From the NCBI GenBank assembly GCA_022572105.1, contig JACZWN010000116.1:1-10897 (forward strand): 10,897 nucleotides of DNA, given 5' to 3'. Shown one piece after another: positions 1-6,253 of the stretch (positions are counted from its first letter, which is position 1; each line of letters starts with the position of its first letter). The position numbers were made by a program, and so were the translations under genes. Source of the stretch: Pseudomonadota bacterium. GTDB taxonomy: Bacteria; Pseudomonadota; Alphaproteobacteria; Kiloniellales; J153. Below the pieces are notes generated by a model, which saw nothing but the letters and a program-made list of their open reading frames with translations, did not search any database and was not told the origin of the DNA.

Positions 1-219
1 GGTTAGTCTACGTTCTCCAACAAATTCAAGCCCTTTCATGAATAATCCGGGCTAGGAAGCGTGTAGAAATTAGACCTGAGCATATTGGAAGAGTCAGACT
101 TGAAATCGCCTGGGATTGCATGCATGCTAATGAATAGGCAAAAAAAACCCGAGCGAAGGTAACCCGGAATTGGGGACAGACAGTCGTCGGACTAACCCAG
201 TGGAACATGGAGGCTAGCA

Positions 220-900
220 ATGCAACGTTTATTAATAGGGGCTCTCCTTTCTTGTCTGGTCGCGATAGGGTCTGTTTACGCTGCATCAGCCCCCATCAAA
301 GCCCCGCCAAAGGATTTGTCAAAAATACAGAAAGCCGAATGGGACATCGGTATTATCACTGGGCTGGCTAGACATTGTGGCTCTTACAGAAAAGCGCATG
401 AAATCCGGACATTCATGAAAAGGTCGCCATATTACGAACGTGGACTAGGCAGCATCATGGCATTCGACAGTGTCGGGGGATGTGGTAAGGTTCCAAAATA
501 TCTTGAGGATATACTTGGAAAGAAGGAGTTTTGGCAAGGATATATAAATGTTACTTATCCAGAAGGAGGATCGGAACCCCGGGAGGTGGTGGCTCCGGAG
601 TCCTCGCCCGAGCACGAATTGGCGATAATAGACTATATCAAGGGACATGAGCACGAACTTAAGAATATACTCACGTCGTACAATCGAAAACACGAACTGA
701 TAGAATCATCATGGGCCATTGGCGCGGTGTATCAAATCTGGAATATCAGCGACTTCGACATTAGGCGCGCAAATGCAAACGGCGCTTGCGTAGCTTTCAC
801 CGTTTCCGTTGGTCAGTCCGCGCCAAAATGGGGTGTCCTACCCCTGGAACTCCAATGGGCCGACGACAAACTCAAAATAATTGGCCACGATTGCAACTAG
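220..900 (+). CDS. Secreted hypothetical protein with four mature cysteines
   Basis: I do not recognise a named family. The 226-residue product begins with a clear Sec signal peptide: positive start (MQR), a hydrophobic core to about residue 19, and an Ala-rich cleavage region (VYA-ASA) near 21-24, so it is probably periplasmic. The mature part has Cys at 53, 88, 190 and 225, which would allow two disulfides. Residues 40-90 (WDIG..TGLARHCG...GGCGKV) look like a small helical region closed by the first Cys pair. The start is well supported: GGAGG at 209-213 lies 6 nt before the ATG. Base composition is much more AT-rich than in the other genes, and it uses rare codons such as ATA and AGG, which suggests later acquisition. 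No partner gene is adjacent. Coding status is fairly sure; function is unknown. Confidence 0.8.
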   Translation: MQRLLIGALLSCLVAIGSVYAASAPIKAPPKDLSKIQKAEWDIGIITGLARHCGSYRKAHEIRTFMKRSPYYERGLGSIMAFDSVGGCGKVPKYLEDILGKKEFWQGYINVTYPEGGSEPREVVAPESSPEHELAIIDYIKGHEHELKNILTSYNRKHELIESSWAIGAVYQIWNISDFDIRRANANGACVAFTVSVGQSAPKWGVLPLELQWADDKLKIIGHDCN

Positions 901-1539
901 AATTGGGTCATTCGACTGAAGAGCATGCTTGGCGTTACGTGAATTGCCTATTCCCAAGGATGGAGTGCGCGCTCGATCCAGGGGCCCTGCGCACGCCGCT
1001 GCTGCGGGGGCAACCACAACACTGGTGGAATGCAGGGGGCCTGCCACCTTGGCAGCGGCAGCGCATTTATGTCGCCCGGTGTCTTATCGGGCCGTAAACG
1101 CACCAGTGTCGTGTCACGCGAAGCGCAATGTCTCATGTGGGTCCAGGCTGTGTGAAACTATTTTTTTGGCCACCGAGACGAAATATTGATTCATTAAGTC
1201 GGCTTCAATCGCAATAATGATTCTCCTACATTACCTTCCGAATTCAATTATTGCGTGGAAGGTCTCGGCATCGGAGTTTTTACACACCCTGGGTCAGACT
1301 CGAACTATCTCGCAGTCCTGCTTATTGGTCCGCTCTCCGGGTTGAAGCTGACGTAATCGGCGGGAACGCGGACATGATCCGCTGAACAACCGGCATTCCG
1401 GGCGTTGATTCGGCGAAATTTCAAACTGGGACACTACCGGAATGGGCGTTTCCGCGACCGGGGAGAAGGCGCTGGCCGGTTTCACGTTCCGGTTCCCTTT
1501 GAGCCGGCCGCGCGCGCCCTATACCAAAGGTCGTCGATA
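901..1539. other. Intergenic region without a supported gene
   Basis: These 639 bases lie between the secreted-protein gene and the end of hmgA. Short open frames exist on both strands, but none has a ribosome site together with a recognisable protein. The stretch holds two separated perfect inverted repeats (arms 1210-1218/1247-1255 and 1394-1401/1437-1444) and a sequence at about 1140-1160 (GGTCCAGGCTGTGTGAAACT, then a T run) that resembles the ends of some insertion sequences. I see no clear terminator for either flanking transcript; the hmgA stop is not followed by a stem plus T tract on the minus strand. Confidence 0.6.
1210..1255. repeat. Inverted repeat, 9-bp arms
   Basis: CGCAATAAT at 1210-1218 is exactly reversed and complemented as ATTATTGCG at 1247-1255, with 28 bases between. 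It lies in a locally AT-rich part of the intergenic region. There is no T tract, so it is not a typical terminator. It could be a protein-binding site or a mobile-element remnant. The role is unknown. Confidence 0.45.
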
Positions 1540-2697
1540 TTACTCGGCCGCCGCTGCGCGCGCGTCCGTGCGCCAGGAGTTCACGTAGTCGGGGTTCTCC
1601 ACGCCCTCCGGCAGCGCGCCGACCTCGAGCGCGTCGCGCGCATCGAGCATGACCGCGTATTCGTCGGTCTCTTGCCGGCCGGGCTTGAGCGCGTTCTCGA
1701 GCGCCTTGGGATGGGGCCCGTGGGGGAAACCGCTGGGGTGGAAGGTGACCATGCCGGGGCCGATATCATCGCGGCTGAAGAACTCGCCCCGGTGATAGAA
1801 GATCACCTCGTCGTAGTCGTCGTTGTTGTGGAAGAACGGCACCTTGAGCGCGCCGGCGTCGGTCTCGAAGGGCCGCGGCACGAAGGTGCAGATCACGAAG
1901 CGCTCGGCCACGAAGGTGGTGTGCGCCGAGGGCGGCAGGTGATAGCGGTGGCTCATCAGCGGGCGGATGTCGCGCACGTTGAGGCGCACCGGCGCCAGAT
2001 TGCCGTGCCAGCCGACCGCGTCCAGCGGATTGAAGGGATAGGTCACCGTCGAGATGCGGTTGCGCCGCTTGATCCGGACCCGGCAGAGCTCGTCCTCGCC
2101 GTCCGGCGTCTGCTGGGCGCGGAAGGCATCGTCAATGGCCGGGGTATCCAGGACCGCCGGGTCGAAGATCGCGTGCGCACCGGCCGGGCCCCGGTCGGGC
2201 AGGCAGTAGCTGCCGCCGGTCGCCTCGATCAGGAGGACCTGGGCCGCGCCGTCGAACTCGGTGCGCCACATGGTGCCGCGCGGGATCACGATGTAGTCGC
2301 CCTCGGCGATCGCGAGGTGCCCGTAGTCGCAGAACAACGCGCCCTTGCCGCGATGGACGAACATGAGCTCGTCGCCGTCGGCGTTGCGCACCAGCGCGTC
2401 CATCGCCCCTTGGGTGTTCCAGAAGCGGTAGCGGACGTGGGCGTTGTACAGCACCTCGCTCGCCTGCCAGGGGTCGCCGTCGACCGCCCCCAGGCGCCCC
2501 AGGTCGAAGGCGCGCGGACGCAACGGGCCGTCCCAGTCAACCCACGCCGTCGGCGGATGGCGGTGGTACATCTGGGTCGCCGGGCCGAAGAAGCCCTCGC
2601 GGCCGAGCTCGCGCTCGTAGGTGCCCTCGGGGAGGTCCGCGTGGGCCTGGCGCGACGACGTTCCTTCGATGCGCGGTAGGGAAATCCAGTGTTTCAT
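1540..2697 (-). CDS. hmgA: Homogentisate 1,2-dioxygenase
   Basis: A cytoplasmic non-heme Fe(II) dioxygenase that opens the homogentisate ring to maleylacetoacetate. The 385-residue protein shows the two-cupin layout. Residues 1-160 include the N-terminal barrel with GDYIVIPRGTMW at 133-144. The C-terminal catalytic barrel carries the likely iron ligands His290 and Glu297 (FFHNNDDYDE) and His326 in FPHGPHP. Ligand assignment is by comparison with the known HGO pattern. The length is that of a shorter bacterial form; the Pseudomonas and animal enzymes are nearer 430-445. It ends in TAA. The ATG at 2697 lies 30 bp after the phhA stop; no strong Shine-Dalgarno is visible, so translation may depend on upstream readthrough by ribosomes. 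It is the last gene of the hpd-phhA-hmgA operon. Identity is secure. Confidence 0.95.
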   Translation of the reverse strand: MKHWISLPRIEGTSSRQAHADLPEGTYERELGREGFFGPATQMYHRHPPTAWVDWDGPLRPRAFDLGRLGAVDGDPWQASEVLYNAHVRYRFWNTQGAMDALVRNADGDELMFVHRGKGALFCDYGHLAIAEGDYIVIPRGTMWRTEFDGAAQVLLIEATGGSYCLPDRGPAGAHAIFDPAVLDTPAIDDAFRAQQTPDGEDELCRVRIKRRNRISTVTYPFNPLDAVGWHGNLAPVRLNVRDIRPLMSHRYHLPPSAHTTFVAERFVICTFVPRPFETDAGALKVPFFHNNDDYDEVIFYHRGEFFSRDDIGPGMVTFHPSGFPHGPHPKALENALKPGRQETDEYAVMLDARDALEVGALPEGVENPDYVNSWRTDARAAAAE

Positions 2698-2727
2698 GAC
2701 GCCGTGCCCATGCTCGCGTGTCGCCCC

Positions 2728-3564
2728 TCAAATCTCGATCAGCCGGTCCTCGGCCAGGAGCGCGCCGGGCTCGATCGCGGGCCGCCCCTCGAGCGCCTGG
2801 TAATACGGCGTGAAGTCCGGCCGGGTCGCCTCGAACAGCTGATCGAAGCTGTCGATCACGAAGTAGCACTCCTGAAAATCGTCGATCCGGTAGTCGGTGC
2901 TCATGATGCGCATGAGATCGAAGGCGATACGGTTCGGAGACGCACTTTCCAGGCAGTAGACCGACTCACCGTGCGAGGAGACGATGCCCGAGCCGTAAAC
3001 GCGCAAGCCCTCCTCCCGTTTGATGAGACCGAACTCCACGGTGTACCAGTACAGCCGCGCCAGGTTCTTGAGGGCGCCCAAGCCGAGTGCCTTCAGCCCA
3101 CCGCGGCCGTAGGCCTGTAGATAGTCGGCGAAGACCGGGCTCATGAGCAGTGGCACGTGGCCGAAGAGGTCGTGGAACACGTCCGGCTCCTGCAGGTAGT
3201 CCATCTGCTCGGGCCGGCGGATCCAGTTGGTCGCGGGGAAGCGGCGCTCGGCGAGGTGTTGGAAGAAGACCTCGTCGGGCACGAGCCCCGGCACCGCGAC
3301 GATCCGCCAGCCCGTGGCCCGGTCCAGGATCTCGGACAGGCGCTCGAAATTCGGGATGCCGTCGGCGGCCACGCCCAGGTCGCGCAGGCCGCGCAGGTAC
3401 TCGCCGCAGGCCCGGCCGGGCATCAGCTTGGACTGGCGCTCGAACAGGCGGCGCCAAATGGCGTGGTCCAGCTCGCCGTACTCGGCCCAGCCCTGCTCGA
3501 TGACGTGGTCGCCGCGCGCTTCCGGCGCCTCGGCAACGGTGGTCGTGCCCTCGGTCTCGGTCAC
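2728..3564 (-). CDS. phhA: Phenylalanine 4-monooxygenase
   Basis: Converts L-phenylalanine to L-tyrosine with O2 and a tetrahydropterin; cytoplasmic. The 278-residue protein is the compact bacterial catalytic domain without the animal ACT regulatory domain. The iron triad is visible: His131 and His136 in PDVFHDLFGH, and Glu177 in YWYTVEFGL. Other family landmarks are VPGLVPDEVFF at 91-101 and RRFPATNWIRRPEQMDYLQEPD at 108-128 (quoted as separate parts: RRFPATNWIR, then RPEQMDYLQEPD). The start is GTG and overlaps the hpd stop in a GTGA tetramer (3561-3564), a sign of translational coupling. The first 18 or so residues are low-complexity and probably disordered. A pterin recycling dehydratase (phhB) is not in the window. 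Product tyrosine must be transaminated by an enzyme encoded elsewhere before Hpd can act. Confidence 0.95.
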   Translation of the reverse strand: MTETEGTTTVAEAPEARGDHVIEQGWAEYGELDHAIWRRLFERQSKLMPGRACGEYLRGLRDLGVAADGIPNFERLSEILDRATGWRIVAVPGLVPDEVFFQHLAERRFPATNWIRRPEQMDYLQEPDVFHDLFGHVPLLMSPVFADYLQAYGRGGLKALGLGALKNLARLYWYTVEFGLIKREEGLRVYGSGIVSSHGESVYCLESASPNRIAFDLMRIMSTDYRIDDFQECYFVIDSFDQLFEATRPDFTPYYQALEGRPAIEPGALLAEDRLIEI

Positions 3565-4673
3565 TCGGCGAGCACCCCGCGCTCGATCTGGTCCTGCTCG
3601 ATCGACTCGAACAGGGCCTGGAAATTCCCTTCCCCGAAGCCGTCGTTGCCCTTGCGTTGGATGACCTCGAAAAAGATCGGGCCGATCACCGTGCCGGTGA
3701 AGATCTGCAGCAGGATGCCGCCGCCCTCGGCCGGCGCGCCGTCGATCAGGATGCCGTGGCGGCGGAGCCGCGCGACGTCCTCGCCGTGACCGGGAAGCCG
3801 CTCGTCCAGGGCCTGGTAGTAGGCGTCCGGCGGCGGGTCCATGAACTGGACGCCGCGCGCCCTGAGCGCGTCGACGGTGGCGTAGATGTCGTCGGTGCCG
3901 AGCGCAATGTGCTGGATGCCCTCGCCGCGGTAGTCGGCCAGGTACTCGGCGATCTGGGACTTGTCGTCGGCCGACTCGTTGATCGGGATGCGGATCTTGC
4001 CGCAGGGGCTGGTCATGGCGCGGCTGCGCAGGCCGGTCAGCTTGCCCTCGATGTCGAAGAAACGGGTCTCGCGGAAATTGAACAGGCGCTCGTAGAACCC
4101 GGCCCAGAGGTCCATGCGGCCCCGGAATACGTTGTGAGTCAGGTGGTCGATGGTGGTCAGCCCGACGCCCGCGGGCCCGACGCCTGCGAGTTCTGCGCCA
4201 GCGTCCTCGAGCGCCACGAAATCGACGTCGTAGATGCTCGGGTTGGCGGCCCGGTCGACCAGATAGATCAGGCTGCCGCCGACGCCGCGCAGCGCCGGGA
4301 TGTTGAGCTCCATCGGCCCGACCGGCACGAGGTGCGGCTCGGCGCCCAGCTCGAGGGCGCGCGCATAGGCCGGGCCGGCGTCCGCGACCCGGAACGCGAT
4401 GGCGCAGACCGAGGGGCCGTGCGCGCCGGCGAAGGTCTGGGCGAAGCTTCTCGGCTCGGCGTTGACGATGAAGTTGATGTCGTTCTGGCGGTAATGGGTG
4501 ACCGCCTTCGAGCGGTGCCGGGCGACCGCCGTAAAGCCCATCCGCTCGAACAGCCGGCCGAGGGCGGCCGTGTCCTCGGCCGTGTACTCGACGAATTCGA
4601 ACCCGCAGGTCCCCATCGGATTGTCCCAGAGATCCGCCGGGGGCTTCGGGATTTGCGTCGCTACGGTCGGCAT
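3561..4673 (-). CDS. hpd: 4-hydroxyphenylpyruvate dioxygenase
   Basis: Fe(II)-dependent conversion of 4-hydroxyphenylpyruvate to homogentisate. From the chosen start the protein has 370 residues with two VOC-type domains. Iron ligands are His177 (IDHLTHNV), His255 (GIQHIAL) and Glu336 (GPIFFEVIQRKG), all in expected contexts; LLQIFTGTVIGP (321-332) is the conserved C-terminal strand. An open frame extends to 4724, but AGGAGG at 4679-4684 points to the tandem ATGs at 4676 and 4673. The second has the better 5-nt spacing; the first has only 2 nt. A small stem (TCGGG/CCCGA, 4684-4698) abuts the ribosome site. It is the first gene of the operon and overlaps phhA by 4 bases. An exact 23-bp tandem repeat lies about 65 bp upstream and may carry its regulator sites. 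Confidence 0.94.
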   Translation of the reverse strand: MPTVATQIPKPPADLWDNPMGTCGFEFVEYTAEDTAALGRLFERMGFTAVARHRSKAVTHYRQNDINFIVNAEPRSFAQTFAGAHGPSVCAIAFRVADAGPAYARALELGAEPHLVPVGPMELNIPALRGVGGSLIYLVDRAANPSIYDVDFVALEDAGAELAGVGPAGVGLTTIDHLTHNVFRGRMDLWAGFYERLFNFRETRFFDIEGKLTGLRSRAMTSPCGKIRIPINESADDKSQIAEYLADYRGEGIQHIALGTDDIYATVDALRARGVQFMDPPPDAYYQALDERLPGHGEDVARLRRHGILIDGAPAEGGGILLQIFTGTVIGPIFFEVIQRKGNDGFGEGNFQALFESIEQDQIERGVLAE

Positions 4674-4738
4674 CATCGCCTCCTCGGGCCGAACCCGAAT
4701 AGTGGGCGCGAATTGCCTCCCCAAACCGTCACAGGGTA

Positions 4739-4786
4739 AAGATATATGAACCTTGGTTAATAAGATATATGAACCTTGGTTAATAA
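4739..4786 (-). promoter_or_regulatory. Tandem 23-bp repeat upstream of hpd, likely operator/promoter
   Basis: Two identical 23-base copies lie head to tail (about 4741-4763 and 4764-4786), in an AT-rich island between GC-rich flanks. Each contains AACC-TT-GGTT, a short inverted repeat, next to ATATAT, which on the minus strand could serve as part of a -10 box (TATATC/TATCTT). The 23-bp period places both half-palindromes on roughly the same DNA face. I see no good -35 hexamer, which fits an activator-dependent or repressor-overlapped promoter. That it controls hpd is inferred from position; the cognate regulator is not in the window. Confidence 0.5.
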
Positions 4787-4855
4787 ATCCTTATCCCGGC
4801 CGCGCGCAATCGCGGCAAGCCGGGACCGGAAAGACCGCGCGGCGGGGCGGCGAGA

Positions 4856-5090
4856 ATGAAGATCGTTCGCGTCGCGGCGTTCGGCGTGCCGCGCCAAGTG
4901 GCCGCCTGCGTCGAGGTCCCGGGCCTCGGCACACCAGCCGAGGACGAGGGGTGGCCGAGGTCGAGGCCTTTCCCTTCAACCCGGTTGGACATCCTCTGAC
5001 CATCGGGGGGCGCTACGCGCCCTGGGCTGCCCATCAAGGGGCGCGACGCGCCCCGGCCCGCGCTGCCGGCCAGCCCCGCCGGACCGCGCC
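4856..5090 (+). pseudogene. Decayed N-terminal fragment of an MDR-family oxidoreductase
   Basis: From ATG 4856 the frame reads MKIVRVAAFGVPRQVAACVE and then VPGLGTPAEDE, after which homology moves to the next frame as VAEVEAFPFNPV (from 4951). This matches the N-terminus of medium-chain dehydrogenase/reductases of the quinone oxidoreductase/trans-2-enoyl-CoA reductase group, whose usual pattern is MKAL..FG.P.EVL...(V)VRVEAAPINPxDLLTIRGRY. Restoring one T at about 4949 (GAG-GTG-GTG) rejoins the frames. A further extra G and extra CT near 4988-4998 hide the expected VDILTI before GGRYA. A later frame has PALPASPAG, like the PPLPAVPG motif that follows in the family. After about 5090 the similarity is lost, so some 250 C-terminal residues are missing. 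It is divergent from hpd. Family assignment is by motif only; non-function is well supported. Confidence 0.6.
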
Positions 5091-5131
5091 GAGACCGCGA
5101 TTTTTCGGCGTCGACCAAGGAAATTTGCCGG

Positions 5132-5202
5132 TAGGGCGACATGTCCTAACATGACTAGGGCAGAACGACCTAATTACCATATAATAGGGCACATTACCCT
5201 AA
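5132..5202 (+). promoter_or_regulatory. Three 18-bp imperfect palindromes around a TATAAT box
   Basis: Three related elements sit at 5132-5149 (TAGGGCGACATGTCCTAA), 5156-5173 (TAGGGCAGAACGACCTAA) and 5185-5202 (TAGGGCACATTACCCTAA). All share TAGGGC at the left and CCTAA at the right, giving TAGG-N9-CCTA palindromes. A perfect TATAAT lies at 5180-5185 on the plus strand, directly before copy 3. No good -35 hexamer is present; copy 2 covers the -35 position. This is the layout of a promoter bound by a dimeric regulator at several sites. The TAGG-N9-CCTAA outline recalls the outer half-sites of DtxR/IdeR-type boxes, but the inner bases do not match, so the regulator is unknown. Confidence 0.55.
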
Positions 5203-5428
5203 TAAAGATAAAACTGTTGGAGAAAAAATCACTTCTGTAGCAAAATAGTTCTTGCGTTTCGCATGCGAATGTCATATGTTTATCTTGTACGGAGGGATTA
5301 GCTCGATGAGTACTGAGCAGATCGTTCCTTAAATTTTTTGGGAGGATCCCGACTAGAGAACTGCCCTTACTTTGATTGCACGCACATCGCACTGAAACTG
5401 AGGGAGCCTTTCGGCTCCCTCTTTTTTT
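5192..5428 (+). ncRNA. Candidate small RNA gene
   Basis: A transcript starting about 7 nt after TATAAT (5180-5185) would end at the strong terminator at 5400-5428, giving about 237 nt. No ORF of useful length fills it. It can fold: AAGATAAA (5205-5212) pairs exactly with TTTATCTT (5279-5286), enclosing a perfect 12-bp palindrome TTCGCATGCGAA (5258-5269). It matches no RNA family I know (not 6S, 4.5S SRP RNA, tmRNA or RNase P by inspection). It holds one micro-ORF, ATG 5306 to TAA 5332 (MSTEQIVP), with GGAGG 10 nt upstream. Genes on both sides do not explain the plus-strand terminator: the downstream gene is on the minus strand and the upstream one is a dead fragment. Alternatively it is a remnant of a lost gene. 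Confidence 0.4.
5400..5428 (+). terminator. Rho-independent terminator
   Basis: GAGGGAGCC (5400-5408), loop TTTC, GGCTCCCTC (5413-5421), then seven T residues (5422-5428). The 9-bp perfect stem and T tract make this a strong plus-strand terminator. On the minus strand the stem is followed only by AGTTTC, so it would be weak for the lipoprotein gene that ends at 5557. Confidence 0.9.
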
Positions 5429-5556
5429 CCCGCGCGCGGGAAAGCTCCCTTTTCCAAGGCGCCCGGCGCATTCGACGGGTCCGGGCGGTCACGATGCCGG
5501 CGACGCTTGGGCTCGGATCCCCCTCCGTGCCTTAAACCATCTCGGGAATATGGTTC

Positions 5557-6027
5557 TTACTGGAACAGGCGCTTGAGCTGCCGCGAGGTCCGCTGGCGCC
5601 ACGCCTGGTCCTCGACCAGGTCGGCCAGGGTGTAGGACTCCGCGCGCAGGGGCGGGCTCACTCGAACCGGCGCGAGCGCGGGCTCGGGGCGGCGCGACGG
5701 GATGCCGGCGAATCCGGAGGGCTTGCGCGGCACGGCCTGCCAAAGCCCAAGAGCCGAACCCGTGGGCCGGGCCGGCACAATGTCCTCGTCCGAGAGATAG
5801 CCCGGCAGCGCGGCCAGTTGCGCCGATTGGGCCGGCCGGGCCGGCACAATGTCCTCGTCCGAGAGATAGCCCGGCAGCGCGGCCAGTTGCACCGATTGGG
5901 CCGGCCGGGCCGCGCCCGGGCCGCCACTTTCCTGGTATCTCGCGCTGTGATCACTGAAGTCAAAAAACGAGCATCCGGCGAGCAACACGGCAAGTGCCGC
6001 CGCCGCGACGAAACGAATAAGAACCAA
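5557..6027 (-). CDS. Small lipoprotein with an internal tandem repeat
   Basis: A 156-residue protein of unknown function. It starts with a lipoprotein signal peptide: basic residue, hydrophobic stretch and lipobox LLAGC with Cys19 as the lipidation site, so it is probably anchored in a membrane facing the periplasm. Ser follows Cys, which favours outer-membrane sorting. Residues 40-62 and 63-85 are the same 23-residue unit (ARPAQS[V/A]QLAALPGYL, then SDEDIVP) with one difference. The rest is Pro/Arg/Ala-rich, ending in a charged helix-like tail (LADLVEDQAWRQRTSRQLKR). The start is TTG at 6025-6027, preceded by GGGGGA 8 nt upstream; I find no upstream ATG in frame. Right after the stop, AACCAT/ATGGTT arms (5535-5540, 5550-5555) form a small stem without a T run. 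It is divergent from the lipoprotein gene at 6326. Confidence 0.7.
   Translation of the reverse strand: MVLIRFVAAAALAVLLAGCSFFDFSDHSARYQESGGPGAARPAQSVQLAALPGYLSDEDIVPARPAQSAQLAALPGYLSDEDIVPARPTGSALGLWQAVPRKPSGFAGIPSRRPEPALAPVRVSPPLRAESYTLADLVEDQAWRQRTSRQLKRLFQ
5765..5911. repeat. In-frame 69-bp tandem duplication within the lipoprotein gene
   Basis: Two copies, 5765-5833 and 5834-5902, differ at one base (GTTGCGCC versus GTTGCACC), and the first nine bases of a third copy follow to 5911. The period is exactly 69 bp, so it adds 23 codons without breaking the frame. Near-identity at the DNA level suggests a recent event or ongoing homogenisation. Confidence 0.92.
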
Positions 6028-6215
6028 CGGTATTGTCCCCCGACCGCCGTGATTGCTCCCCCACCGGCTTTTACTAAGGGCTTCGTCCGTGTCGGGTCAA
6101 TATGAAACGCGTGTCAAATTTGAGGCACGACGCGGTTGTGATTGGCACGAAACGTTTTTCCCACCGCGGCGCGGTCTCGCGCCCACCATTCTCAAACCCC
6201 GGGGCGCAGGCGCGG

Positions 6216-6249
6216 GGCGCGGCCGCCGGGCGAGGCGCGGCCGCCGGGC
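6216..6249. repeat. Short GC-rich direct repeat
   Basis: GGCGCGGCCGCCGGGC occurs at 6216-6231 and again at 6234-6249 (18-bp period). Each copy contains the GCGGCCGC palindrome. It lies between the two divergent lipoprotein genes, just upstream of a possible promoter. It could be a binding site or simple slippage in GC-rich DNA. Confidence 0.55.
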
Positions 6250-6253
6250 CGTC

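Noticed and set aside
140..172. Minus-strand terminator (T8 tract after CTCGGG near 140)
   Set aside because: On the minus strand the bases before the T run form no stable continuous stem, and no minus-strand gene upstream would need it.
1405..2679. A 424-codon open frame on the plus strand across hmgA
   Set aside because: It is the antisense shadow of a confidently identified gene in GC-rich DNA; the translation is Arg/Ala/Val-rich low-complexity with no domain and no ribosome site.
4674..4724. Longer hpd start at 4724
   Set aside because: The extra residues (MGRQFAPTIRVRPEEA) have no family counterpart, and AGGAGG at 4679-4684 sets the start at the tandem ATGs.
3657..4739. A 360-codon plus-strand open frame opposite hpd
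   Set aside because: Shadow frame of hpd; the minus-strand product has all three iron ligands and family motifs.
4753..5154. A 133-codon plus-strand open frame
   Set aside because: Only its middle (VAEVEAFPFNPV...GGRYA) resembles a protein family, and the true N-terminus lies in another frame; better explained as a pseudogene fragment.
5765..5911. CRISPR-like array
   Set aside because: The 69-bp units are directly adjacent with no spacers and lie inside a coding frame.
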